64,000 nucleotides of DNA from Hyposmocoma kahamanoa (taxonomy: Eukaryota; Arthropoda; Insecta; Lepidoptera; Cosmopterigidae): the NCBI RefSeq assembly GCF_003589595.1, contig NW_020654810.1:9652739-9716738 (forward strand). The letters run 5' to 3'. Shown piece by piece: positions 1 through 12,700 of this stretch. A program made the position numbers and the translations under genes. Under the pieces are notes generated by a model. It was not told the DNA's origin. It did no database searches and was given only the letters and a program-made list of their open reading frames with translations. Numbering within the stretch: position 1 is the stretch's first letter; the number at the start of each line of letters is the position of its first letter.

Positions 1-65
1 CCTAGTCGGAGAGGCTGTCTCGCAGGACGAAATAAATATTAAGAGTAATTTTTTTAAATTAAGAC

Positions 66-333
66 TATATCGATGCCGGAAAGCGATCTTGTCGTATCTC
101 GAAAAATAGGACTTTATACCAGGGCCGAAAAATAGGACTTTATACCAGGGCCGAAAAACTATTTCGAAAAATAAGTCAATTTTAAAGTATGATGTATATA
201 ATCATACTTTAAAATTGACTTTCTACTAATTCAAATTAAAGAGAAATAATTTTTTGAAATTGTAGTTTTTCGGTCCTGGTGTAAAGTCCTATTTTTCGAG
301 ATACGACAAGATCGCTCTCCAGCTTCGATATAT
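66..333. mobile_element. Inverted-repeat (MITE-like) element with internal tandem duplication
   Basis: About 65-bp terminal inverted repeats face each other (left arm from CGATGCCGGAAAGCGATCTT, right arm ending AGCTTCGATATA). Within the left arm a unit containing GAAAAATAGGACTTTATACC is duplicated in tandem. The centre carries a second small palindrome (TCAATTTTAAAGTATGAT and its complement). No coding potential. Confidence 0.7.
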
Positions 334-796
334 AAAGATTAATTTTTAATGGACCTTTCGGATGCAACTATAACAATGGATGGATATAATTGATGAAAAT
401 AGGTATGTCGAATTGTTATGCATTATTTCTATTGACTAAACTGCGGCTTTGCACCCGCGTGTGTAATACCAACATTAGCTCGCATGGCACAATTATATAT
501 TATTTTCAAATCTGGCACATTATTTTAAACATTATCGAAAATCGTCAGTTTCGCCTTTAAAAATAAAGTTTTCTTTTTCAAAGAACTACTATGACACGAA
601 TTCCATATGCACATAGTCTTTACAAATATGTTCGATTTATTAGTGGAATGTTTCAGTCTTAGTTAAGTACTTTCAGTACAAATATTAAGAAGACCTAAGG
701 TCGATCGAGGATTGATTGAAGAGTATAGCCTAGATTTTTGAAGTAATAAATATAATTTCACCTATTCTATTAATACCTCCGGTCATTTTACGGATA
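334..796. other. MICALL 3' flank, no gene seen
   Basis: AT-rich sequence downstream of the MICALL stop. It contains a minus-strand AATAAA at 636-641. No other feature is supported. Confidence 0.4.
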
Positions 797-3700
797 TTAT
801 TTTGCCTTCTTTTCTTTTTCGGGTTTTTCGTGTTTGTGTTCACACGCTTCGTCTTTTTTCTTGGAAATCAGAGAGTGCTTGGCTTTCTTCAATTGTTTCT
901 TTACTTTGTCTTTAACCTTGCTTTTTTTAGGCGTCGGGGCTACTTCTACGGACTTCATTGAAGAGCTGTTGGACTCGCTGTTTCTCTGAGCTGTAATAAA
1001 CGGTCGATTTTTTAATTTACTATCAAGGCCGGTAATTTAAATATTATAAAGGAAGTTATGAGGAGTGGCCCGTCTTCAATCTCCTAGAAGCTCTGCTGAA
1101 AAATGACATTATTTCAGTTGCAGGGCAAGACAAAGACAATGTAGGAAAAATACTGCCCGCGTTATTGCAAGGCATAACGAGGTGAGTTTGTATGTGATTT
1201 TTGTGCTTGACAGGAACTACAAGTACTGTAGTCTCTGTTTACTATTCGTAATGACGTGCAACTTTTTTTAGATTGTTCCATTATTTGAGATTTTGAAAGT
1301 ATAATCTAATGAATCTCATGGCAATGACTAGGCTGGTACCTCTCTTAGATGCAATCGAGGCGGCGATGGCGAGATCTTCCTGCCGTTCGCGGCGGCGCTC
1401 GGCGTCCAGCTGCTGTACTAACTCATCGCGCATGCGCACAATTTGTACCAATCGCAGCACTAGATGCTCTTCGCGAGACTGGAAAAGTTTATAAGCAAAT
1501 TAATAAAATAATATAGAGCGTGTTTATAACGGCTAAAAAATTGATAAATAAAAAAAAACTGAACTTTATAATAAAACGAGACGTATTACAATTTATAGAA
1601 GTAGCGTCAATTAAAGCAGTATACAAAAGGAGTGACGAAACTTTTTGTTAAAACAATAAGTGGCTATTACTAGTAATTTAAAGACATTTGACGATCTCGG
1701 TGGCCGCATGGTAGCAACGTAGGCGCTGGATGGGAGGTTCCGGGTTCGATTCCCGGGAGCACCAATTTGGGAAAAGAACTTTTCTAAATTGTTTCTGGGT
1801 CTTCTGGATTTGAGGGATTTTCTAATTTCAGATAAGGTAATAATCAAATTTCAAATAAAGTAAAGATAATATTGCTTGATCCTCAAAGATATAATTTATC
1901 TATTATTATAAATGTGCACTTTTTAAATAAACGATACTTTTTCTTATGTTTCATATATATAAATACATAATTATTAACTGTTCTGTCTATATTAGTTGAT
2001 CTACGGATAAATTATAAATGAACTGCATTCAAGGTAACACTGTCATTAAATTTAAGCATACTAAATTAACATTTGATAGGCAAAAATAATATTTGATCCT
2101 TTTTTTTCCTTGATTGCGCTCTCCATTCAGTAGGTTACGTTAATATATGAAAAAGCAGATGCAGACGCCAGAAGCGGATTTGCTTGCGTTTCCGAACGTG
2201 GTTTCAGGTTTTTAATGCTCATTTGTCTTAGTTTTGAGGCTCAACATGAAACTATCATTTATACAAATCAAACATTAGCTCAGAACAAATTAAAGTATAC
2301 AACGATTTAGTTTATGTTTCAGAGAAAAAGGATCAATCATCAAAAACGATGACCGTTTCGATTTTTTTGGCTGCTGCTTTGGCAAAATTAAAATGATCAT
2401 TTAAATACATGCACTTTAAATTTAACAAAAGATTTCAAGTAATTACAATCGATATAGGAAATGTAAACAAATTGTTGAAAATTACTCAATTTTGTGCAAT
2501 AGTAATTCTTTTCATACATTAATATTTTGAGTTCACAAGATAGTGTCATTGTTATGATAAAACAGTCATTATCTGGTGATCGAAAGCTTTGTTCTTAGTA
2601 TTGACTAAAATCTATAAAGACGATTTTAATAAAATTTTATGCATGTTTTTACACCTCAATTAGTTGATAATATGTCGTATCTATGTATCTTGAAAAGTAT
2701 TTAAGATACGCGAACAAAACATTATTGTTTACACCACAACAAGAAATAATACAGACTTTGTTTCGGCAATCCCGCATTTTTAGGATGCCTTATCAACACT
2801 AACACCTAACTGATCCCACCTTGGTACTCGACGGCGTAGGGTTCACTACGGTGCGCTCTCTATCAGTCTGCATTTAAAAATTCCAATTCGTCTTTACGAG
2901 TTACATGTATTTTGAATGTTTGTATAGGGTCAAGAGCACGTCAAGCTTGACACTAAAGGTTTGAATTTAACTCTGTGCCGCTTGCAATAAGAACGGTCCA
3001 AAGTGTCAAGCTTTTTGTGCTCTTGGCTGTACTCTCTAATACATAGTAATTTGATGCAAGAATTAATCCCGTCTTAAGAGCATGTTCTTTTAGATGTTAA
3101 ATTAGTAAAAATTTGTGTGTTACACTATCGGTCATGTAATGAAAAGGTGCTACCGTATTTCATTATGGTGGTATTCACGATAACAAAACAATTTTTACAA
3201 ATATAGTATTTAATTGCGCGAAAGTATATTACGGCTTCCTATACGAAATGTATTTGAAAACTTTTTTATGATATTAAGCGGCTGTGCCTGGTGGTTACTC
3301 ACACACATCTATCAATGATAGTTACAGTGTCACTTAGAGCTTTAAAACGCGAAGATCTGAGGAGCACTGAAACTGCGCCCGTTAACCTGAGACATAAATT
3401 GACAAGTCCCATGTGCCTGTAATTTCACCAGCATCCTTACCCTTCAAAACCGCAACGCGGTAATGCTCACATTATCGCTTGGCAGCAGAAATAGGTAAGG
3501 AAGTAAATTTCTTTTAATCTTGACCGCCACTGACAAAAACTAGTTTCGTTCCCTTGACGCCAAGCCTATAATATAGTGATGTGACATGTTATGAATTTCC
3601 ACCTTATTATATAAATTCAATTCTCCTAAGTCAAGAACGACGTAGCTGAAAATAAAATGCATCTATGAATCCATACTTAACTAGAATATATATATATATA

Positions 3701-6700
3701 TACAAATAACACAAGGAATATCTTATTATTTATTTATTAATTTCAATTGAATATTAAAGAATTTCAATGGCGCTTTAAGGCGTCATTGGCGTATCAGCCA
3801 AGTTAATGTAAGACGCGGCGGTCAAAGCGGCGGCGGTGCGGTCAAAGATATTTACTTACTTACACCTACTTATTAAATTACTTCCCTGTATACTCATGGC
3901 CTTGACCAAGCGCAAATTACTTCCTTGTACAATTACAGGGAAGTATTTTTTTCTGCATGCGTGCCGTCATCTACTGAAATGCGGCCGCACCTTTTTGTTA
4001 TCACGGATATAATACGAAAGCATGTCAAGTGAATTTACTAATTTTATTTAGATCAATAACACACAATGTACCTTGTCTGCATCGCAACGATTGGCGGGCC
4101 GCGATTGGATAACGCGGATCTCATGTTCGATGTCCGCTTGCTCTTGCTCTAAACGCTGCTGTCTACGACTGTAAACAGAATAGGAATGTACTTTATGCAC
4201 ACATAAAATATAATCAATCAGTGGCCGGATGTAACCCCTTTTGTTTCTCTGTTTTGTATTGAGTAGAATGACATGAACGGAATTTTGGGAGTATGCTGGT
4301 GGGGAATCCGCGAGGATCTACAATTCTACACGGTGCGTTGAAGCGTAATGGCTTTCACACTATTTTACAATAAAAACCAGTCAATTGAATACCGAAACAA
4401 CAAGTATTACGACATAATAATTATATTTGACGGCCTCCGTGGTCGAGTGGCTTGCACATCGGTTTTCATGGTGTCGCCAACTCTGAGGTCCCGTGTTCGA
4501 TCCCCGGCTGGGTCAGTGTAGAAACTAACTTTTCCATATTGTCTCGGGTCTGGGTGTTTGTGATACCGTCGTTGTTTCAGATTTCCATAACACAAGTGTT
4601 TTAGCTACTAACTTTGGAATGAGTGCAACGTATATGATGTTGTCTAATATTTATTTATTTATGTATGCTAGCCCATTTTTTTGGTGAACAGATTCACCAA
4701 AAAATGGCCAGTGGATCTAGAGATGCAGGTTAGAGTACTGAAAGAAATACAGGTTAGAATACGATAGCTACGACATAAAAAATACGATGAGGTAAAGTTG
4801 CTTAAATACAAAGTACAAAAGTCATCTAGCTGGTTGAATTAATTGCAGAGACACATTTGTCTATACAACGTGATGTTGAAGCGCTGGCCACACCGTGAAC
4901 GAAGCTAAAACTTAGCTTAGATAACGTAGTTGCATGCTAAGCTAAGAAAATACGTAGTAAGCAGTGACTATAGATACGTGCAGGGGTGAAGGGTGACCTA
5001 TTTTACATAGATACGTGCAGGGGTGAAGGGTGACATATTTTACATAGCTACTTCGTTCCAATCCATTTTCAACGAAATGTAAATAAACAAGTCACTGACA
5101 CCGTAGACGGTTTAGTGATGTCCAATTGTAATGTCAGCTACAAATCGATTAATTTAATTAATTGAATGAATCGATTTCTTCAATTGAGCCATACTAGCAG
5201 TTTCCCTTGCATAACCTATTAAGCATACTTAAAATTTCCGAAATATTAATTTTATGTCCTCCTTCAAATCCTTAAACTTAGATACTCGATCGATTGCGAT
5301 TGAAATATTCGCCTTACTAATCGATTACAAAAACTTTCATTAAATGAACCGAATGTTTTTTTCGTGCAGCACTATACAACCATTGTCATAGGGTCTTATT
5401 CCAGAACTCTACTCAATACTCAAGTCAGGATTTTAATATTGTAGGGAGCACTGAAAATCATACTCAAGTCCTTGCTATTAGTACCGCCCTAATAAATTTC
5501 CAGTGCTTGAAATCATACTCAAGTCTGCTCAAATCCTGACTTGAGCATTGAGTACAGTTCTGGAATACGACCCATAGATGTATAGATAAAAAATAACCTC
5601 ACTTTTGGACTACGATTTTTCAAATACAATTTTACATGATATTCAAATAAATATTGTTGGACAAAGTGTTGAGATATCAAGTCGAAATCTTCGAAATATA
5701 CGTGAAAGTGTTACTTATTCGATTTATTGAGTGATTGCTTTAGAATTGTAACTAAACAATTTTGTTTACTTTTTGTTGAAAATGGACTGGAACAGACTAA
5801 AGCGGGATCGTCGGGTTAGTTTAGTTAGTTCGGTTAGCTTATGAAAAGATGCTACGTGAGCTAAGTTAGCTTAGCTTAGTTCGCGGTGTGAACCGAAGTA
5901 TGAAAAGATGCCTGGCTACGTGAGCTAAGCTAAGTTAGCTTAACTTTGTTCGTGGTGTGGCCTGCGCATAACGCTCATTTCCCTAGAAATATTAAAAAGA
6001 ATGGAACTGTACTCTTTTAGCGTAGGCTATACTTTATATAAATATAATATTTATCCTATATTTACACTAACTGATTATTCATATCGCACAGTCCTCGCCT
6101 GATCCTTCTTTCAGCCTTTCTCCTACTTCCTAATTCAGTTTGCAAATGTTATTATTTGTTTGAAAATAAGTTAAAAAAATTTGTAGGTGGCTGAAACGCT
6201 AACCGCGAAAAGTTAAGGAAAAAGGAAAAAGTAGAGAATTTTTCAGCAAAAAATCGACCTCAAAAGTCATTCATTCTCTAGTTTGCCACCCTTAGAGGGT
6301 GAATATTTTCTTCAAATTTAAATGGGACCACTATTGAGGTACCCTTTTCCCAACAAAAAAAGAATCATCAAAATCGGTTCACAAATGCGGGAGTTATGAT
6401 AAACACGCAATGATAAAAGATAATAAGTAGTGCCGTAGTTGGTATTTTATTTAACATATTTTGCTTAACCTTAAGATTGATTTTAAATGCCTAATTAAGA
6501 GACTCATTTTGTTTAAAACGCTCTGTAATAAAAATTACTATTTGGCATTTAAGGTTTTTTACATACAGATATATTGGGGCACTGTATTCCAATACTATTC
6601 AGTACAAAATACTAACGTTTCACATTATATTAGTAACGGATATTACAAATTTTTTATCGGATACACTCTTGAAAAAGTTTCTGTATGAAAACAAGACCGA

Positions 6701-9700
6701 CGCGTTCTTTCTTCAAAGGATTATGAATAGCGATAGCAGTAGATGTTAAATGTTCAGAATCCTTTATGTTCAAACTAATTAAAGTGACTGTCTGTTACGT
6801 TTTCACGCCTAAACTGCTGAACCAATTTCGATGAATTTTTATATAGAGATAGACGAGACCTAGGACCCAGAAGGCTGAAGGCATAGGCTGCTTTTTGTCA
6901 AAAAAAAATCTTAAAGTGGGTGAAATATGGGATAAAAGTTTGTATAGTAACTGCCTCCGTGGCCGAACGGTTACCATGCCGGACTGCCACGCAGAGGTCC
7001 CAGGTTCGATTCCCGGGCCGAGAGAAATAGTTGTATGGCCTACAATTATTTCTCTCGTGAGTTTGGGTGTAATTTGTGGTTGTCTATGTGTGTGTCCATG
7101 GCACCCGCGACACAGGGTTTCCCTAGTGCGGGGCTATGTTGAGTGTGTGCGTTATTATAGGGATCCAATAATTTCTTAAGTAAAGGATCTGAAAATACAT
7201 TTATGCCTTTTTTAAGAAATCAACAAACAAAAAAAATGTATAGTACAGTAGGCTACTCGAAGTGTTAACCTACCCAGACGAAGTGGCAGCACCAGCTAGT
7301 CGTTTTATAAGCCAAATCAAGTTCCTTTTGGTTTTTATTCCTTTTGCCGTTACAAGACATTAGTTTTAGTTGAAATTTCACAACATTGCGGTGAAAGCAG
7401 TACAATAGAGTACAGTCGTAGGCAAAAGTACCAACATGAATGAATACAAATGACGCACAATAAATTAACAATGGACATCAATCATTCTCCACTCCACATT
7501 GTCAAACACGAGTTCTCCAATTGATAAAGGTAGCTCACACAAAAAGAGTACATGCAAACAACATTCACAATACACTTACATATACATCAACTCAGTTTGC
7601 TTTCTGAATAAATCATTTTTCTCGTTGACCAGTTCACAGAGCTGTATTACTAAATCTTCGACTTCCTCTTGCGGTGCGGTTGACCCCTCGTCGCCTGTAA
7701 ACAAAGCAATTTGTTCTAAATAATTCTATTAGATTCCGCTATGACTTTTCCTACTGTGTTGTGTTTGATTCTTGTAGCAAAGATTGAATTAGTTATATGA
7801 ATATTTTATGTTATTTATATATGTATATCGCGTGGACTGAGGACATCAAAAAGTTAAAAATGGAGTTGGCGTTTCGATGATAATAAAGTTTGTATTCGTT
7901 ATTTAGGTCATATATAAACAATTTATACGGAATGTACAGTCAATAGCATATCAAGCTATATACTTTTGTTAGAATATTACACCCAGTGCAAAGGAACAAG
8001 ATTCGTCAATGCGTAGATTGATGTGCTGCCGTCTATACTTATCATGCGTCGAATTGCAAAGTATTAAAACTTCAATTTGGTACTTGCAAGTTTTTTTTAA
8101 AATTACTATTAAAAAATGGTAATTAAAATTGAAAAATTTAACATGAACTTTATTGAAAAAAAAAAAACACCTTAGCGAACTTGTCGCCTTAGTAAAGTCA
8201 TCCCGCATGAAGATCTTGCAGGCACAACGGTTATCGCCGTGGGTGTTGGATATGGAGATTCTAGATTCGATTTCCAGTAGCACCAATTTGTGTAATTAAC
8301 TTTTTCTTAAATTGGTTCTGGTTTGGGTGTTCGGGGTAATGATCCGGAGTAAGTTCCGTTGCTCTGGTACTCATAGTACAGGGAATTCCCTATAGTTTTA
8401 GGTATTTAAAAGAATGTAAACAAACGAGAGCTGTCAGAAATGACAGATCCAGAGGTGTTTAATTTGTATGATAAAAAACATTGACAAACGCAATAACTCT
8501 TTGCGTTTATAATACATAAAACCCATAACACAAAAACAAAATTAAAATTAAAACAAAACAACGAAATTAAAAGAAAAAAACCAATAAATACAGTTCCGAA
8601 AACCGCTAATAGGCGTTTGTCAAACTGACTGAATTAAAAACAATGTACGGTGAAATATTGCAACATGAAGAATGAAGCCGGATTTACATTTGTCTGACTT
8701 GTAGTGTCGTGACGCGTCAGGGGACGGTATCGGTTTCATACACACAGCACAAGCCGTCACGTCAGATTGCGACACACTAATATAAATCCAACCATTTTAA
8801 ATATATAAAACCGACACCGTTCTGACGCGGCACGACACGACACGTCACGTTAGATAAATGTAAATCCGGCTTGACACTTCTTACTTCTGTCGAATTATAT
8901 TGTGTTCGCTAGAAGCCTACGGTTCTAAACCTCTGAAAAATTGTGTATTCTTTAGGTGATGTTTTATTGCGGGAAAATAAAATAATCATCAAATATTATT
9001 AAATTTGTTTTAAAGTACCTTAATGTACTTTGTACAGACACCAAACGTTGTTCTATAAGTAACCTTTTTTATAGTTTGTTTACATTCTTTTAATTACTTA
9101 AAAGTACATAGTATGTTACGCTTGGTTGCAGCCGTATCTACAGTAATTTGTTACGAAATGAGTAATTGACTGATTAATAGCTTATGATATTATTCAAACA
9201 AAAAATAATTGATTTATTTAGTACACTAATCAGTACAATGATTACTCGAAATAAAATTTAAATTGTATTCCAGGAAAGTATGAGTCATGGAAACGCGGTA
9301 TTGAAGTAGATTATCGCTTGTAAAGATATAATTATAAAGAACTTCTTATTTACAAGCGATAATCTGCATCATTAATGCAGTAAGGATGGTAACAATTTGT
9401 TGCCAGTCATAGACCGTTACCACTATTAAGTAATCAGGCCATCACTCACCGTATTATTAAAATGACTCATCGTAGGCGCAGCATAGCAGTAAACCGCTTA
9501 CGCAATAAAACGTTTGAATGCGCGTACCAAGAAACTTAAAGAGGATAAAAATTTGTCCAGGCAAAATCGTCTAAAAACGCATTTGAAATTAATTTTGCAC
9601 TTAAAGTACATATTATTATTTTATATTTGGATGTTAATTTCGTTTATGAAAATATGTAATAATTAAATATCTTTTACAGTAACTATTACTTATGTATCAT

Positions 9701-12700
9701 TCATAGTAATATTGTAGCAAAAAAATCGAATGTGAGTTTATCACTTTTCCGCTGATAGCTGGTCTCACGTATATACATTCTGTAATTAGCGCAAAGTATG
9801 CATATAAATATACTATATAAATATATATTTTTATGATATCAAGCGACGACGGGACGAACAAGTCGTGCGCTTGGTAGTAAGCGACACGCCTATTCATAAC
9901 AATTGCAGTGCAACTTTGCCACAGTTAAATCGCAATAATCTGAGGGGCACTGCCACAACACCCGTCACCCTGAGGGCGCGTTGCCATTTTTTATGACGAC
10001 ATATAGTCGTGCAGCTTAAACTGTCGTGACTTGTATATTTAAATGAACTTGTTCCCATATAGTACAACACGATTAACTGTCGTTCACTACTTAACGACTT
10101 TTTTTGTCGTTAGGACGACAGACTGTCGTGACAATAGGAAGAGCTAGAACGACAGTCGACCAACGATAAATAAAACGTCACGTAAAAAATGTGACAACAG
10201 AGAATCGCAACTTCAAACGATTTTGTCGTGCAAACGACAAGGCGGCTGCCGTGAACCGATAAATTGTAGTCACGATCTAATGGGAACAGCTAGACACGAC
10301 AATCGTTCAACGATAAAATAAACGTCCACGACGCAGTCACGACAGATAGTCGTGACCTGGGAACAGGCTAGACGCGACAGTCGTCCAATGATAAATAAAA
10401 CGTTACGACATAATGGGAACGCGCCCTTAGTCATAATTTGACAAGTCCCAGTGCCTGTAATTTCACCAGCACTTCAAAATAGGAACGTAGTAATGATTTT
10501 TTTTGTTGCATTGCTGCTGCGGCAGAAATAGGTAAGCTGGCGGTACCTAGACGAACTTTCTCAAGGAGCTCTACTGCTACTAAATTACTTTACTAATACC
10601 AGCAAACCAGATATTTAAACGATGACAGTTTAGATGACTTATCTACGTGCATACTAATAAGATCATAAATATAACTTAAATTCCTGGGAAACGTTTTAGA
10701 AAAGAAGTGCTAAAGCTATAAAAACAGGTGCTGGAATATGTTTACCCTCACACTTGTCCCGTATCATCTGTTCGATGAGTACACCCTGTCGCTCGAGGCC
10801 CAGCTGTTGCGTATCCAGCAGGTCGAGCTGCACCTGCAGCTCTGCGGGGGACATCTGCATTTTGACTTCACGACGTTCAGGAAGAGGTAGACCTGGGGCT
10901 GGGCCTTTTGCTTTACGGCTACCTATAACATTATTTTCAAAATATATATTCTTCGAGGCGACTCGTTACAAGTTGAAGGGACAGTTTTTGTTTAAGTTTA
11001 TATTTATATAACGTTAAACTAAGCAGACTTATTCTTGAGTGGAGATCGAGTATAGGCTAACAATGTTGTGTCAGATTCCTGCCTCCAACATGCCGTGGCC
11101 GAACGGTTACCATGCTAGCTGACTGCCCGGGGTCGAATCCCGGGCCGAGAGAAATATTTGTATGCTTACATTTATTGCTCTCGTGAGTTTCGGTGTAATT
11201 TGTGGTTGTCTATGTGTATGTCCATGGCACTCGTGATACAGGGTTTGCCCAGTGCTGGGCTAGGACTGTGTGCGCGTTATTACTCGTTAATATGACAGGG
11301 CGCTACTTGCGCAGCATAGAAAGAAAGAAAGAAAACTGTTTATTACACACGCAAAAAAAACAGGCATATAAACAAAACAACAGAGGAACACTATTAACAA
11401 CAAAAATTCAAAATTAACCTTTTAGGCCTTAGGAAAGAGTAAAATAGATAATGATGATAATAATAAAAACACAATTAAAACAATTAGGAAATGAAAGTAT
11501 TATTCTGGATTTAATGCGCGTATATTTGTTTTTTTAAACAAACCAACGTTTCGGGGCATTTACAGATTGGGACCTGGGGGTCACTGTCGAGTGACCTTTG
11601 TCAGTTGATTGAAACGTAGATTTAAATCCGGAAAAACAGTTTTATTTCCTATGTGTAACAATCGCGAAAACCTAAGAACTCGAATTGATACAATTATTAG
11701 ATACTCTATGATCTGATTCACCGTCATACGTGTCGCGGCTAGTGCAATCGGGACTTCCTCAGCTTTAGCCACAAACGGCTTATTTAAACCGTTTCGTGGC
11801 GCTGGTTTTCAGCAAGCCCGGTCATATAAAGCGCGATATCTTCTTGCATAGAGAATAGCAATATCTCACGCTTCTAAGTCGCTATCGAGCAAGTCGCGCC
11901 CTGACGTGCTAGCACTACAGAACTGAGAAGGAGCTATCTAGGAGAGGCTGGTTGAGAAAAGCACTGGATAAAAACTTCTAAGCCGAAATTTTCGGCTGTG
12001 GGCTGCAACGGGTCTACGATGACAAATTATGTTAAAAAGGAAATGGTTTTCCACCTATTAAACTGATTTTAGTTCGACTTCAAAAGACAAATTAAGTGGA
12101 TGTGAATTTGGTGTCTTAGGTTTAAAGTAAAATAATACAGGTTAACAAAAAGAAGCTTACTGTCAGAGATATTATGCCGTCCTATATTTTCAACGTCTTT
12201 CTCCATCGAGCCACCACTAATGGATACCGTAGACAGACTGTCAGGCGGAGTGGGCGCCAGCCGTTTCTTCTTCAAACGCGGTGTCAACTTACCGAATGAT
12301 TTCTATACACGATCATAAAGAACGAATTAGCATATTGCTATGTTTACCTAAATGACATTTGTTTTAACGATATAATGATCTATTGAAACTTGTTTAAAAC
12401 TGTACAAAACAATGCGTGCTCTAAAATTAATATTGATTTTTTCTAAAAATCGAAATTATCTTTATTAACGCTCTCATTGTGAGCGTTAGGTACGTGGTTT
12501 AGGGAGAAATTGTGTACAGAAATGTTTACGGAAAGTCATTTAAATCCGTTGGACTCTTTTTTATGATACTTTTATATGGCTATATAAAAAATTGGCAATG
12601 AATTTTATTCTTAACTTTTGTCTATAGATCCTAACGAATTTTAAAATTGTCTCTTCTGTATTATGGACGGCAGCATTACAACCTACACATTGACGGATAA

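Larger units (their letters stand above)
4881..5966. mobile_element. About 1.1-kb non-coding inverted-repeat element, host to a nested MITE
   Basis: Ends GCGCTGGCCACACCGTGAAC and the complement of TTCGTGGTGTGGCCTGCGC form an inverted repeat. Both subterminal regions are rich in CTAAGCTAAGTTAGCTTA-like motifs. The element carries a 37-bp tandem duplication (4972-5045) and a separate MITE inserted at 5391-5573. No transposase frame. Lies in MICALL intron 11. Confidence 0.6.

Noticed and set aside
1309..1494. Plus-strand Arg/Ser/Cys-rich ORF
   Set aside because: It is the antisense of MICALL exon 13, which is supported by splice sites and bMERB similarity.
4972..5045. CRISPR-like or satellite array
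   Set aside because: Only two direct copies with no spacers, in a eukaryotic intron.
6950..7020. Possible tRNA gene
   Set aside because: Box A and B are present, but the acceptor and anticodon stems do not pair and the same body recurs at 11 and 29.7 kb, so it is a SINE.
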